From: an uncultured bacterium
Lineage (GTDB): Bacteria > Krumholzibacteriota > Krumholzibacteriia > LZORAL124-64-63
Reading direction: 5' to 3'
NCBI GenBank assembly: GCA_903859215.1
Contig: CAIOLW010000036.1
Span: forward strand, 1 to 64,000
Length of the DNA: 64,000 bases
Part shown: positions 1 to 10,100 of the stretch, one piece after another
Position numbering within the stretch: position 1 is the first letter of the stretch
How the letters are laid out: each line of letters opens with the position of its first letter
Position numbers and translations under genes: made by a program
The notes under the pieces: generated by a model
The model's input: the letters and a program-made list of their open reading frames with translations, nothing else
The model's database searches: none
What the model was told of the DNA's origin: nothing

Positions 1-371
1 GGCGCGAGGGAGCCGTCACCAACCCGGTGCTGTTCAACCGGGACCTGTTCGGCTGGGTCCTCGAGAACCTGATCAAGAACGGGATCGACGCCCTCATCGA
101 CGGCAAGGGCACCATCACCGTCAAGCTGGAGGATGCGCCCGGCGGCGGCGTCCTCATGTACGTGGCCGACACGGGCCGCGGCGTGCCGCAGCGAGACGTC
201 CGCAAGATCTTCGAGCCGGGCTTCACTACCAAGAAGCGCGGCTGGGGGATGGGCCTGGCGCTCGTCATGCGCATCGTTACGCAGTACCATGGTGGAAAGA
301 TCAGGGTCGAGGCGACCAGCCAGCACGGCACCACCTTCCTGGTGACGCTGCCCGCGTCCCGCCCGGCCTGA
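1..371 (+). CDS. Sensor histidine kinase, C-terminal ATPase domain (5' end outside window)
   Basis: Only the catalytic end of the kinase is present; the frame is open from base 3. It shows the HATPase_c signature in order: an N-box (ENLIKNGIDAL), a G1 box (DTGRGVP), an F box (FEPGFTTKK) and a G2 box (GWGMGLAL). This domain binds ATP and phosphorylates a histidine in the missing upstream part. The gene stops 20 bases before the porX-like gene, so the two are probably cotranscribed and the kinase is the obvious candidate phosphodonor for PorX. In Bacteroidetes the PorX partner PorY is usually encoded elsewhere, so this pairing is an inference from position. Sensor type and membrane topology cannot be seen. 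Confidence 0.9.
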   Translation, partial: REGAVTNPVLFNRDLFGWVLENLIKNGIDALIDGKGTITVKLEDAPGGGVLMYVADTGRGVPQRDVRKIFEPGFTTKKRGWGMGLALVMRIVTQYHGGKIRVEATSQHGTTFLVTLPASRPA

Positions 372-391
372 GCGCCGCCAAAGGAGTCCCT

Positions 392-1951
392 GTGGCCTTC
401 CGCATCCTGTGGGTCGACGACAACATCGAGGAACTGCGCTCGCACGTGGTCTACCTCGGCGAGAAGGGCTATGCCGTCGAGGGCGTGACCAACGGCATCG
501 ACGCGCTGGCCATGCTGCGCGAGACGCCCTATGACGCGATCCTGCTCGACGAGATGATGCCCGGCATGGGCGGCCTCGAGACGCTCGAGGGGATTCGTAA
601 GATCAACGAGCACGTGCCCGTCATCATGATCACCAAGAGCGAGGCCGAGGACCTGGTCACGCGCGCGATCGGCAAGCGCATCGACGACTACCTGGTCAAG
701 CCCGTCTCGCCGCTGCAGATCCTCTCGGCGCTGAAGCGTCAACTGGAGGCCCGGAAGCTGGCCGGCGAGGAGGTGGCGCGCAGCTACATGAGCATCTTCA
801 TGGCGCTGGGCGACCGTTTCGCCACCGCGAAGACGGCCGCCGACTGGCTGGCCATCTACGGCGACCTCGTCACCTGGAGCCTGGACCTGTTCGCCTACAG
901 CGACCACGGCCTGCTGCAGACGCTCGAGGAGCAGTACACGGCGGCCAACCTCGCCTTCGCGAAGTTCGTCCGCCGCCACTACCGCGAGTGGGTGAACGCC
1001 GCGCCGGGCGGTGACACGCCGCTGCTCAGCCCGGACGTGTTCAGCACCTGGATCGCCCCCGAGATCGAGCGGAACAAGCAGGTGTTCTGGATCGTGATCG
1101 ACTGCATGCGCCTGGACCAGTTGCGCATGATCGAGCCGCTGCTCGAGTCCTTCTACCACCTGGACCGCCGCCACTACTGGTCGATCCTGCCGACGGCCAC
1201 GCCGTACGCGCGCAACGCGCTCTTCGCCGGGCTGTACCCGCTGGACATCGCGCGGACCTTCCCGCACTGGTGGATCGGCGCGGCCGACCACGAGGGCAGC
1301 CGCAACGCCCACGAGGCGGACCTGCTCGAGGAGCAGCTCAAGCGCCTCGGCAGCCGCGCCGCCGGCCACAGCCGCTACTACAAGGTCTCGGACGCGCGCG
1401 ACACCGACCACCTGCACCGCAACCTGGGCTCACTCGGCGATGCGCGCCTGGTCGCCGGCGTCTACAACTTCCTGGACATGATGGCCCACGGCCGCAGCCA
1501 GAACCGCATCCTCAAGGAGCTGGCGCCCGACGAGGCGGCGTTCCGCACGCTGATGCGCTCCTGGTTCGAGCACTCGAACCTCTTCGACGTCTTCAAGACG
1601 CTGGCGCGGCGCGACTGCACCGTGATCCTGACCACGGACCACGGCTCGAAGCTGTGCCGGCGCGCGATCCAGATCCGCGGCAACCGCGACACCAGCAGCA
1701 ACGTGCGCTACAAGTTCGGGGACAATCTCGGCGTGGACGAAGAGAAGGTCATGCTGATGAAGAACCCCGAGGCGTACCGGCTGCCGCCGCAGACCTCGAT
1801 CGAGAACTACGCGGTGACGACCGAGAGCAACTACCTGGTCTACCCGACCAACTTCCACGAATACGAGCGCCTGTACCGCGACAGCTTCCAGCACGGCGGC
1901 ATCAGCCTGGAAGAGATGATCTGTCCGTTCCTCGTCATGACGCCGCGCTGA
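392..1951 (+). CDS. porX: PorX-like response regulator with PglZ (alkaline phosphatase superfamily) domain
   Basis: The protein (519 residues) has an N-terminal receiver domain with acidic pair D9/D10, phosphoacceptor D53 in [10 protein letters not shown]81 and K103, followed by a helical linker and a C-terminal PglZ domain. The PglZ part has the metal-site segment VIDCMRLDQ (D237), the motif TPYARN with T270, which corresponds to the nucleophile threonine of PorX proteins, and TTDHGS later on. This architecture defines PorX, the regulator of type IX secretion in Bacteroidetes, whose phosphodiesterase activity has been described on cyclic oligonucleotides. Start GTG or ATG-like: GTG at 392 after AAAGGAG. 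A kinase end lies just upstream and tsaE just downstream; I recall porX next to tsaE in Flavobacteria too. A sorting-domain protein at 46-48 kb fits an active type IX system. Confidence 0.9.
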   Translation: MAFRILWVDDNIEELRSHVVYLGEKGYAVEGVTNGIDALAMLRETPYDAILLDEMMPGMGGLETLEGIRKINEHVPVIMITKSEAEDLVTRAIGKRIDDYLVKPVSPLQILSALKRQLEARKLAGEEVARSYMSIFMALGDRFATAKTAADWLAIYGDLVTWSLDLFAYSDHGLLQTLEEQYTAANLAFAKFVRRHYREWVNAAPGGDTPLLSPDVFSTWIAPEIERNKQVFWIVIDCMRLDQLRMIEPLLESFYHLDRRHYWSILPTATPYARNALFAGLYPLDIARTFPHWWIGAADHEGSRNAHEADLLEEQLKRLGSRAAGHSRYYKVSDARDTDHLHRNLGSLGDARLVAGVYNFLDMMAHGRSQNRILKELAPDEAAFRTLMRSWFEHSNLFDVFKTLARRDCTVILTTDHGSKLCRRAIQIRGNRDTSSNVRYKFGDNLGVDEEKVMLMKNPEAYRLPPQTSIENYAVTTESNYLVYPTNFHEYERLYRDSFQHGGISLEEMICPFLVMTPR

Positions 1952-1965
1952 ACCACGGAGCGTAG

Positions 1966-2493
1966 ATGGATCCCGGACACGCAGTGCCCGCCGCCGCCTC
2001 GTTCCCCGCGGGCGTGGAGACCACCGGCCCCGGGGAGACCTTCGGGCTGGGCGAGCGCGCGGCTGCGTTGCTGCGCGGCGGCGAGGTGCTGCTGCTGCAC
2101 GGCGGGCTGGGCGCCGGCAAGACCTGCTTCGTGCAGGGCCTGTGCCGCGGCCTGGGCGTGACGGCCGAGGTCGTCTCGCCGACCTTCACCCTGGTCAACA
2201 CCTACGAAGGCCGGCTGCGCGTGCACCACCTCGACTTCTATCGCATCGAATCGCCGGCCGACCTGCCGGACATCGGCGTGCCCGACCTTCTGGACGAGGT
2301 GGAGGACGGCGGCGCCGTCCTGGTGGCCGAATGGCCGGGGCCTCTGCTCGCGGCGCTCGGCCCGCTGCCGCGCCTCGAGTTCCTGGCCACTGCCGGCGGC
2401 GGCCCGTCCTCGCGCCGGTGGCACCTGCGCGGGCAGCCCGAGCCCGCCGCCGCCTGGCGCGCGTTGTTTTCCGGAGGGGATCCCGCATGCTGA
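1966..2493 (+). CDS. tsaE: tRNA t6A biosynthesis ATPase TsaE
   Basis: A 175-residue P-loop ATPase with Walker A GGLGAGKT, then [12 protein letters not shown] and [10 protein letters not shown], the characteristic TsaE sequence blocks. TsaE works in the cytoplasm with TsaB and TsaD to place threonylcarbamoyl on A37 of ANN-decoding tRNAs. It is slightly longer than the usual 150-160 residues because of a proline-rich N-terminus and an alanine-rich tail. The start at ATG 1966 follows a weak purine-rich site (CGGAG). The last 7 bases overlap the start of tsaB, indicating translational coupling. Confidence 0.96.
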   Translation: MDPGHAVPAAASFPAGVETTGPGETFGLGERAAALLRGGEVLLLHGGLGAGKTCFVQGLCRGLGVTAEVVSPTFTLVNTYEGRLRVHHLDFYRIESPADLPDIGVPDLLDEVEDGGAVLVAEWPGPLLAALGPLPRLEFLATAGGGPSSRRWHLRGQPEPAAAWRALFSGGDPAC

Positions 2494-3275
2494 CGCTGGC
2501 GCTCGACACTGCCACGCGCTGGGGCCGGTTCGCGCTCGCCGACGCCACGGGCGTGCTTGCCTACCGGCCCCTGAACGTGGGCGGCACCTACGCCGACGCG
2601 CTGCTGCCGGTCATCGGCGATGTGCTGGCCGACGCCGGGCGCTCGCGCTCCGAGGTCTCGGCCGTCGCCGTCACGGTCGGCCCCGGCAGCTTCACCGGCG
2701 TGCGCATCGGCGTGGCCACGGCCAAGGCGCTGGCCTGGGCGCTGGGCCGTCCCCTGTACCCGGTCTCGACGCTGGCGGCGATGGCCGCCGCCCTGCTGGC
2801 CGAGCACCCGGACGCCGACCTGGCGGTTCCCGCTCTGGACGCGCGGCGCGGTGAGATCTTCGCGGCCGTCTACCGGCGGCAGGCCGGCTGGGTCGAGGCG
2901 CTGGCCGCGCCCGAGGCCGCGACGCCCGACGCCTGGTGGGCGCGCACGCATGAGGTGGTCGGTGATCCGGATGCGCCCGTCTACGGCGGCGAGGGCGTGG
3001 CCCTGCTGCTGGGGCAGGGCGAGGGGTTGCGCCCCGAACTGGCGGCCCGCGGGGCGCCGGTGCTCAGGCGCTGGTCGTCGGCCCATCCGGCCACGGCGCG
3101 CGCGCTGGCGCTGGCCGTCGCGAGCGGGCACGTGCCGGCCCTGGACCCGTTCGCCGCCCTGCCCGAGTACCTGCGGACCTCGGACGCCGAACTGAATCGC
3201 CACCTCGACTGCACGCCCCGGATCCCGGACGCCGACCCTTCCGGCCACCAGAGCCGGCGGGAGCCGTCGTGCTGA
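2487..3275 (+). CDS. tsaB: tRNA t6A complex dimerization subunit TsaB
   Basis: The 262-residue product begins [10 protein letters not shown] and carries VGPGSFTGVRIG, both hallmarks of TsaB, an inactive ASKHA-fold paralogue of TsaD that scaffolds the threonylcarbamoyl transferase. I chose ATG 2487 because it has the ribosome-binding sequence GGAGGGG at 2473-2479 and starts exactly where the fold starts; the frame is open further upstream but only as a shadow of tsaE. It overlaps tsaE by 7 bases and the following rimI by 7 bases. tsaD itself is not in this window. Confidence 0.95.
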   Translation: MLTLALDTATRWGRFALADATGVLAYRPLNVGGTYADALLPVIGDVLADAGRSRSEVSAVAVTVGPGSFTGVRIGVATAKALAWALGRPLYPVSTLAAMAAALLAEHPDADLAVPALDARRGEIFAAVYRRQAGWVEALAAPEAATPDAWWARTHEVVGDPDAPVYGGEGVALLLGQGEGLRPELAARGAPVLRRWSSAHPATARALALAVASGHVPALDPFAALPEYLRTSDAELNRHLDCTPRIPDADPSGHQSRREPSC

Positions 3276-3745
3276 GCGATGGTCGCGGCGTGGCGGTGCG
3301 GACGGCGGACCCGCAGGACCTGGCGGCGGTGGCCGTCATCGAGAACCTGAGCTTCGGGGACCCGTGGTCGCTGTCGGCGCTGCTGTCCGAACTGGAGCCG
3401 GACCCCATGCGGTTGCCGCTGGTGGCCGAGCTGGAGGGCCAGGTCGTCGGGTTCCTGATGTCCTGGATCGTGGCCGACCAGCTGCATGTGCTGAACATCG
3501 CGACCGACCCCGGCTGGCTCCGCCGCGGCGTCGGCACGGCCCTCCTGCGCGAGGCCGCCCGCCGCGGGCTGGCCCACGGGCTGGTCGAGACCACCCTCGA
3601 GGTGCGCCGCAGCAACCTCCCCGGCCGGGCCTTCTACCACCGCCACGGATTCCGCGAAACCGGCGTCAGGAAAAGGTATTACGCCGACAACGGCGAGGAT
3701 GCCATCATCCTGGACTGCGGCCTGGATGGGCTGGCGGGCGATTGA
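3269..3745 (+). CDS. rimI: Ribosomal protein S18 alanine N-acetyltransferase RimI-like (GNAT)
   Basis: A 158-residue GNAT acetyltransferase: N-terminal VRTADPQDLAAVAVIENLSF, the acetyl-CoA loop RRGVGTALL (Q/RxxGxG/A), LEVRRSNLPGRAFYHRHGF and a final GEDAIILDCGL, matching RimI, which acetylates the N-terminus of S18. Synteny tsaE-tsaB-rimI is widespread and supports the name. The start is GTG 3269, overlapping the tsaB stop by 7 bases. A related GNAT with another substrate cannot be fully excluded from motifs alone. Confidence 0.9.
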   Translation: MLSDGRGVAVRTADPQDLAAVAVIENLSFGDPWSLSALLSELEPDPMRLPLVAELEGQVVGFLMSWIVADQLHVLNIATDPGWLRRGVGTALLREAARRGLAHGLVETTLEVRRSNLPGRAFYHRHGFRETGVRKRYYADNGEDAIILDCGLDGLAGD

Positions 3746-3771
3746 GGCGGGACGCCGGGCCGAATGAGGGG

Positions 3772-3801
3772 TTGTAAGGCCCCGGCCCCGGGCGCTACCT
3801 T
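3772..3801 (+). promoter_or_regulatory. Predicted sigma-70-type promoter for accD
   Basis: TTGTAA (3772-3777) is followed after 18 bases by TACCTT (3796-3801), in the 122-base gap between rimI and accD. The predicted start site lies about 60 bases before the accD GTG. Confidence 0.5.
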
Positions 3802-3867
3802 TCTGCGAAACAACGCGCCGGCGGCGGGACCGTCGCCGGCGCTGCTGGCATTTTCCGGGAGGAATCC

Positions 3868-4749
3868 GTGTCCTGGTTGAACGAGACGGCCAAGGGCATC
3901 AAGGTCCTGAGCACGCAGAAGAAGGACATCCCCGACAACCTGTGGCGCAAGTGCCCGCAGTGCTCGGAGATCCTCTATCACCGCGAGCTCGACCGCAACC
4001 TGTGGGTCTGCGGGGCCTGTGGCCATCACCTGCCGTTCACGACCGAGCAGTACCTCGAACTGCTGTTCGATGATGGCAGCTGGACCGAGACGCACCGGGG
4101 GATCGTCAGCAAGGACGCCCTCGATTTCCGCGATGTGAAGCGTTACCGCGACCGTCTCCGCGCCACGCGCCTGAAGACCGGCAAGGAGGACGCGGTCATC
4201 ACCGGCCGCGGCGAGATCGGGCGCATCCCCGTCTCGGCTTCCATCATGGACTTCTCGTTCATGGGCGGCAGCATGGGCTCGGTGGTGGGCGAGAAGATCG
4301 CCCGCGCGCTGCTGGACTCGCTCCGTTACCGCGAGGCCGCCATCATCCTGAGCCAGAGCGGCGGCGCGCGCATGCAGGAGTCGCTGCTGTCGTTGATGCA
4401 GATGGCCAAGACGAGCGCCGTGCTGGCCCGGTTGCGCAGGGAAGGCATCCCCTTCATCTCGCTCCTGACGAACCCGACCACCGGCGGCGTCACGGCGAGC
4501 TACGCCACGCTCGGCGACCTGAACATCGCCGAGCCCGGCGCCCTGATCGGTTTCGCGGGCCCGCGCGTCATCAAGCAGACGATCGGCGGCGACCTGCCGC
4601 CCGGCTTCCAGTCGTCCGAGTTCCTGCTCGAGCACGGCATGGTCGACATCATCTGCGAGCGCAAGAACCTCAAGAAGACGATCGAGTCGACACTCGCATG
4701 GTTCACTGACGGGCGTGATGTCTCGGTGCCGCGGCCGCCGCGGGGGTAG
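3868..4749 (+). CDS. accD: Acetyl-CoA carboxylase carboxyltransferase subunit beta
   Basis: This 293-residue protein matches AccD: an N-terminal four-cysteine zinc finger (C29, C32, C48, C51 in CPQC...CGAC), then the crotonase-like carboxyltransferase core with LSQSGGARMQE, SLLTNPTTGGVTASYA and FAGPRVIKQTIG. With AccA it transfers the carboxyl group from biotin to acetyl-CoA, the first committed step of fatty-acid synthesis. The start is GTG 3868 after a strong GGGAGGAA site. folC follows after 5 bases, a pairing (accD-folC) common in bacteria. Confidence 0.97.
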   Translation: MSWLNETAKGIKVLSTQKKDIPDNLWRKCPQCSEILYHRELDRNLWVCGACGHHLPFTTEQYLELLFDDGSWTETHRGIVSKDALDFRDVKRYRDRLRATRLKTGKEDAVITGRGEIGRIPVSASIMDFSFMGGSMGSVVGEKIARALLDSLRYREAAIILSQSGGARMQESLLSLMQMAKTSAVLARLRREGIPFISLLTNPTTGGVTASYATLGDLNIAEPGALIGFAGPRVIKQTIGGDLPPGFQSSEFLLEHGMVDIICERKNLKKTIESTLAWFTDGRDVSVPRPPRG

Positions 4750-4754
4750 GCCGC

Positions 4755-6212
4755 ATGAGCCTCGACAGGTTGCCGGGATCCACCGGTGCGGCCCACCCCG
4801 GTGAGCCGGCCATAGCCCCGGATCTGCCACCGCCGTTCCTGCCGCCGGACGAGGCCACTCGCTGGCTGTTCGCGCTCAACCGTTTCGGTATCCGCCCGGG
4901 GCTCGAGCGTGTCAACGCCCTGCTGGCCGACCTGGGGCATCCCGAACAGGGGCTGCCGACGCTCGTGGTCGCCGGCACCAACGGCAAGGGCTCGACGACC
5001 CGCGTCCTGGCCCACCTGCTGCAGGCGGCCGGGCACCGCGTCGCCACGTACACGAGCCCGCACCTGTTGCAGGTGTACGAGCGCATCCTGATCGACGACC
5101 ACGCGCTGCCGGGCGATGTCTTCGCCGACTACGTCGACCGCATGCGGCCTTTGGCCGACCGCCACGGCGCCAGCTGGTTCGAGGTGCTCACGGCGATGTC
5201 CGTGGCCATCGCGCGCGATGCCGGCGTCGATTTCCTGTGCTGCGAGGCGGGGCTGGGCGGACGGCTGGACGCCAGCAACGCGCTGCCGGCGCGCGCGGTC
5301 CTGCTGACGTCGGTGGGGCTGGACCACCAGGCCATCCTCGGCCCGACGCGCGAGGCCATCGCCGCCGAGAAGCTCGGCCTGCTCAAGCGCGGCGTGCCGC
5401 TGTTCTGCGGCGTCGACCAGGAACTGCGCCCGCAGGTCTTCGAGGCCGCGGTCAGGGCCGGCAGTCCCTGCCATTTCCTGGACGAGGTGGCGCGCTGGGA
5501 TGACGAGGAGGACGGCTCGGGCCACTGGCGATTGTCGCTGCGCGACCGCGTCATGGAGGGGCTGCCCGACCCGGGAGCGCCGGTGCTGCGGCGCAACGTC
5601 GCGCTGGCCCTGCTGGCGCTCGCGCAGCTCGAGGGTCGCGCCGGCGAGCAACTGCTGCCAGCCGACCCGGCCGCCGCGCTGCGGGACCTTTTCCTGCCGG
5701 GGCGGTTCCAGCTCGTGCTGCGCGAGCCGGACTGGATCTTCGACACGGCGCACAACCCGCAGGCCCTCTCCGAGGCCCTGGCCACGTTTGCGGTGCGGCC
5801 CTGTGGCGGCCGGCGCGTCGTGGTTTTCGGGGCGATGTACGACAAGGAGCTCACGGCGTCGGTCGGTCGGGCCCTGCGCGGTTGCGGCGGCGTTTTGGCG
5901 GCGCCCGTCGCGCTGCCGCGCGCGCGAGGCCGCGACGAACTGGCCGCGATGTTCGACGGCTGGGGCCTGCGCGCCGACGGGAAGGCCGACGGCCTGCCGG
6001 GGCCCGGGCGCTACGCCGTGGCCGACGACGTTCCCGGCGCGCTGCGCCGGTTGGCGCCCGCGCTGGGACCGGCCGACGCGGTCCTGGTGACCGGGAGCTG
6101 TTTCATGGTGGCGGAGGCTCTCCACCACCTGGGGTACGAGCGGCTGGTCGAGACGCGGCAACCGCGGGCGGCCGGGCCCGCGCTGGCGATGTGGGGAAGG
6201 GGAAACGCGTGA
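4755..6212 (+). CDS. folC: Bifunctional folylpolyglutamate synthase / dihydrofolate synthase
   Basis: The 485-residue Mur-ligase-family enzyme has the P-loop VVAGTNGKGST, TSPHL, the lid/central domain with GLGGRLDASN and the C-terminal domain with DTAHNPQAL. It adds glutamate to dihydropteroate and to tetrahydrofolate in the cytoplasm. The first 35 residues, up to PPFLPPDEATRWLFALNRF, are an uncommon N-terminal extension rich in proline, so a later start is possible, but no better ribosome-binding site is visible. Its TGA overlaps the next GTG by 4 bases. Confidence 0.94.
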   Translation: MSLDRLPGSTGAAHPGEPAIAPDLPPPFLPPDEATRWLFALNRFGIRPGLERVNALLADLGHPEQGLPTLVVAGTNGKGSTTRVLAHLLQAAGHRVATYTSPHLLQVYERILIDDHALPGDVFADYVDRMRPLADRHGASWFEVLTAMSVAIARDAGVDFLCCEAGLGGRLDASNALPARAVLLTSVGLDHQAILGPTREAIAAEKLGLLKRGVPLFCGVDQELRPQVFEAAVRAGSPCHFLDEVARWDDEEDGSGHWRLSLRDRVMEGLPDPGAPVLRRNVALALLALAQLEGRAGEQLLPADPAAALRDLFLPGRFQLVLREPDWIFDTAHNPQALSEALATFAVRPCGGRRVVVFGAMYDKELTASVGRALRGCGGVLAAPVALPRARGRDELAAMFDGWGLRADGKADGLPGPGRYAVADDVPGALRRLAPALGPADAVLVTGSCFMVAEALHHLGYERLVETRQPRAAGPALAMWGRGNA

Positions 6213-7183
6213 CGAGGGACCTGTACCTGGGCATCGACACCGGCGGCACGGCCGTCAAGTACGAGGTGGCCGCGGCCGACGGGACAACGCTCGGCGGCGG
6301 CGAGGTGCCGACCGACCCGCGCGATGTCGCAGCGACCCTGCGCGCCCTGGCTGCCGATGCCGCGCCCCTGCTCGGCGGCGCCGCGCTGCCGCGCCTGGCT
6401 GCCGTCGGCATGGCCTGCGCCGGCATCGTCAACCCGGTGACCGGCCACCTCGGGCGGTCGCCGAACCTGCCCGGCTGGGAGAATTCCGACCTCGGCGGCG
6501 CCGTCTCGGCCGCGTTCGGCGGCGTGCCGTCCGCGCTGGCCAACGACGTCAACGGCGCGCTGTACGGCGAATACCGGCACGGCGCCGGCCGCGGCTGCCG
6601 CGACGTCGTGATGATCGCGCTCGGCACCGGCGTGGGCGGCGGCGTCATCGTCGACGGCAAGCTGCTCGTCGGCACGCACTTCGGCGCCGGCGAGATCGGG
6701 CACATGGTCCTGGACGAGGACGGGCCGCCCTGCACCTGCGGCAGCCGCGGCTGCCTTGAGGCCTGGGCCGGCAGCACGGGCCTGCTGCGGGCGACGCGCG
6801 AACTGGTCGCCGCCGGCGGCGCCTCGACCGCGCTGGTCGCCCTGGCGGGCGCTCGCGGCGCGGACCTGACCACGCGCGACCTCGCGGAACTCGCCGAGGC
6901 CGGCGATGCCGCGGCACGCGCCGTCTTCGCCGCGGCGGGCCGCAAGCTGGGCCAGGCGGTGGCCAACCTCGTCAACGTGCTGGACCCCGATCGCGTCATC
7001 ATCGGCGGCGGCGTGGCGCGCGCCGGCGACCTGATCCTCGAGCCCTGTCGCGAGCGCGCGACGCCGCTGATCCTGGCGACCGAGGCCCGCCACCTGCCCA
7101 TCGTTCCGGCCGAACTGGGGCCCCGCGCCGCGGCGGTCGGCGCCGCCAGCCTGGCTCGCGAGAAAGTCCGGGCAGGCGCCTGA
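6209..7183 (+). CDS. ROK family sugar kinase (glucokinase-like)
   Basis: The 324-residue protein starts at GTG 6209, overlapping folC by four bases, and opens with the ATPase loop GIDTGGTAVKYEV. It contains ALGTGVGGGVIVDGKLL, GEIGHM and the ROK zinc motif CTCGSRGCLEAWAG, followed by NVLDPDRVIIGGGVA. ROK enzymes of this length with an intact zinc motif are usually glucokinases (glucose to glucose-6-phosphate), but N-acetylmannosamine or fructose kinases look alike, so the substrate stays open. There is no DNA-binding N-terminus, so it is a kinase rather than a repressor. Confidence 0.9.
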   Translation: MTRDLYLGIDTGGTAVKYEVAAADGTTLGGGEVPTDPRDVAATLRALAADAAPLLGGAALPRLAAVGMACAGIVNPVTGHLGRSPNLPGWENSDLGGAVSAAFGGVPSALANDVNGALYGEYRHGAGRGCRDVVMIALGTGVGGGVIVDGKLLVGTHFGAGEIGHMVLDEDGPPCTCGSRGCLEAWAGSTGLLRATRELVAAGGASTALVALAGARGADLTTRDLAELAEAGDAAARAVFAAAGRKLGQAVANLVNVLDPDRVIIGGGVARAGDLILEPCRERATPLILATEARHLPIVPAELGPRAAAVGAASLAREKVRAGA

Positions 7184-10100
7184 TGAAGTCACGCGGGCGC
7201 ACAGCGGCCGGGATCGCCCTCGGCCTCGCGGCGTTCGCGCTGCTGGCGCCGGCCACGGCCCGGTCACAGCTCCCGCAGTCGCGAGTGCGCGCCGACAAGC
7301 TGGTCGACCAGCTCGTCGGCGGCCACACGATCTCCTGCATGTACGGCAACGTCTTCATCGACCGCGACAGCGTCACGGCCGCCGCGGACACCGCCTACTT
7401 CGCCCGCGACACCGACCAGTACGACCTGCAGGGCAACGTGCGCCTGACGCGCGGCGCCTCGGTGCTCACGTGCCGCCGCGCGCACTACGACCAGCGCACG
7501 GCCGCGAGCGCGTTTGCCGGCGACGTCCGCGTCACCGAGAACGACGTCACCGGCAGCGGCGCGACCGGCGACAGCCGCGGGAACGGGCGCTGGCTGAGCC
7601 TGCGGGGCGAGGCGCTGCTCGTCGCGCCCGAATACACGGTCCGTGGCGACACCATCACGCAGGACCGGCAGACCTCGACTGGCGAGGCGTTCGGCCATGT
7701 CCGCATCGTCGAGCCGGGCGCGACCAATCTCGTGACCGGTGGCCACGCCGTTTTCGACCGCCGCGCCGACACCGCGGTCGTCGACCGCGCGCCCGAACTG
7801 ACCAGCCGCAGCAATCGTGGCGGCCTGCTCGTGGCCGAGTCCCGCCTGATGCGGCTGTTCCGCGCCGAGGACCGCGTCGTGATGATCGACTCGGTGCGCA
7901 TCCGGCAGGCGCTGGGCACGGCCCGCGCCGACACGGCCGTGGCGCTGGGGCGCCAGCGGCTGGTGCTGACCGGTTCGCCGCGGGTGAAACTGAATCGCGG
8001 CACCGTGCTCACCGGCGAGCGCATCGAGTTCGAGTACGTCGGCGAGCAGTTGCGACGCGTCATCCTGACCGGGACCGCGCGCACGGCCGACGATGGCCCC
8101 GATTCGCTGGCGAACCTGTATCCCGGCCTGCCGAGGCAGGACGTGCTCGAGGGCGACGCCATCGCGATCGACTTCGAGGACGAGGAGGTCCGCCGGACCG
8201 AGGTGATCGGCCACGCGCGCAGCGTCTACACGCCGCTCGACGTCGGCGCCGAGGTGGCCACCAACGACGTGTCCGGCGACACCATCATCGTCTACTTCCG
8301 CGACCAGGAGGTGCGGCGGGTCCGCGTCCTGGGCAAGGCCGCCGGCAAGTACCGCTTCGCGCAGGTGGCGGCCTGGGCGACCCGCCGCGCGGCCGGCGAG
8401 GCGGATTCCCTGGCAGCCGTCGCCGTTCCCGACAGCGCTGCCGCCGCGGCAGCGTCCACCGCCCCGGATTCCGCCGCCGCAACCGGGCGCGGGCCTTCGT
8501 TCGAGACCGCCGCCGAACTCGTCGACTATGCCGGTGATCGCGTCACGTTCGAGCTGCGCGAGCGTTCAATGGCCATCGACGGCCGGAGCCGGCTGGACTA
8601 CGGGAAGACCAAGCTCAAGGCGCGCCAGGTGCGCCTGGCGATGAACACGCGCGAACTCTACGCCGCGGGCGAGCCCATCGCCGAGGACGACGACAAGGTC
8701 ACCGGGCAGCGCATGGGCTACAATTTCCGCAACCGCACGGCCGTCGTCGACTCGGGCGTCACGTCGTTCGACGACTACTACTACGTGGGCAAGGGCATCC
8801 GTCGCTTCGGCGACGAGACGATGAAGATCGATGGCGGGCGCATGACCTCGTGCGACCTCGAGGAGCCGCACTACCACTTCTGGTCGAAGCGCATGAAGAT
8901 GAAGCCCGGCGACAAGGTCGTCGCCGCGCCGATCGTCCTGAAGATCGGGAACGTCCCGGTCTTCGCGCTGCCGTTCTACTTCAAGAACCTGCAGGAGGGC
9001 CGTCGTTCCGGCGTGCTGTTCCCGACGTTCGACTTCGGCTGGTCCAGCCGCGAGGGCCGCTACATCCGCGACCTCGGCTACTACTGGGCGATCAGCGACT
9101 ACCTCGACATCCTGGTGCAGGGCGACTACAACGAGCACAGCGATGCGGCGCTGCGTTCGTCGACCCGCTACGTCAAGCGCTACGCCTACAGCGGCGGCAT
9201 CGACTGGTCGCGACGCGACGGCCTCGGCACGGACGCCTCGCGCCAGTGGCAGTTGTTCTGGTACCACAACCAGCCGGCGCTCCTGGACGACTACCAGTTC
9301 CGCTCCGACGTCCGGCTGGCCTCGAACACGCTCAGCCGGAACGACCTGACGGGCTCCGGCTCGCGAGACATCGTCAGCGGCCAGTTCAAGTCCAGCGCCT
9401 ACCTGAGCCGCAACTGGTCGCTGCTGAGCGCCAGCCTCAACGCGAGCCGCGACGGCCGTGTCAACGCCACCGACCAGCTGAACACCACCGACAACCTGCT
9501 CTACAACATGACACTGCCCTCGCTGTCGTTGAACTTCCGCCAGATGGCCCTGGCCCCGGCCCTGACGGCCGGCCGGCACGGCAGCCCGTTCGGCGACCTG
9601 TTGCGCGCCACCTATTTCCAGCAGGGCTACGCGCTGAACCAGGTCCGCGCCGGCTACGAGGAGCACGACGTCCGCACGCTGGGCGCCTCGGGCAACTGGT
9701 CGTTGCGCGTGCAGCCGCCGCGCCTGGGCATCTTCAACTTCGGCCTCAACGCCACGGCCCGGCAGGGCTGGCAGCGCCAGTCCACGGCCGGCCGCAGCTG
9801 GCTCGCCGACGGCGCGGGCGGCGGCACGTGGCAGCCCCTGTCCGGGCGCGTCGAGTCGACCAGCCCGGCCGTGTCGTTCGGCGCGTCGCTGGGCACCACG
9901 CTGTACGGCCTCTTCCCGGCGCACATCGGCCCCCTGCGGGCCATCCGCCACACCGTGCGCGTGGCCAGCAGCTGGAACGTGTCGCCCGCCCTCGGCGACA
10001 AGCAGCCGTACAGCACGTCGCTCAGCCTGTCGCTCGACCAGCGCTTCGACGTGAAGTACCGGCCGGGGGGCGCCGACACGACCGCGGCCGACCGGAAGCT

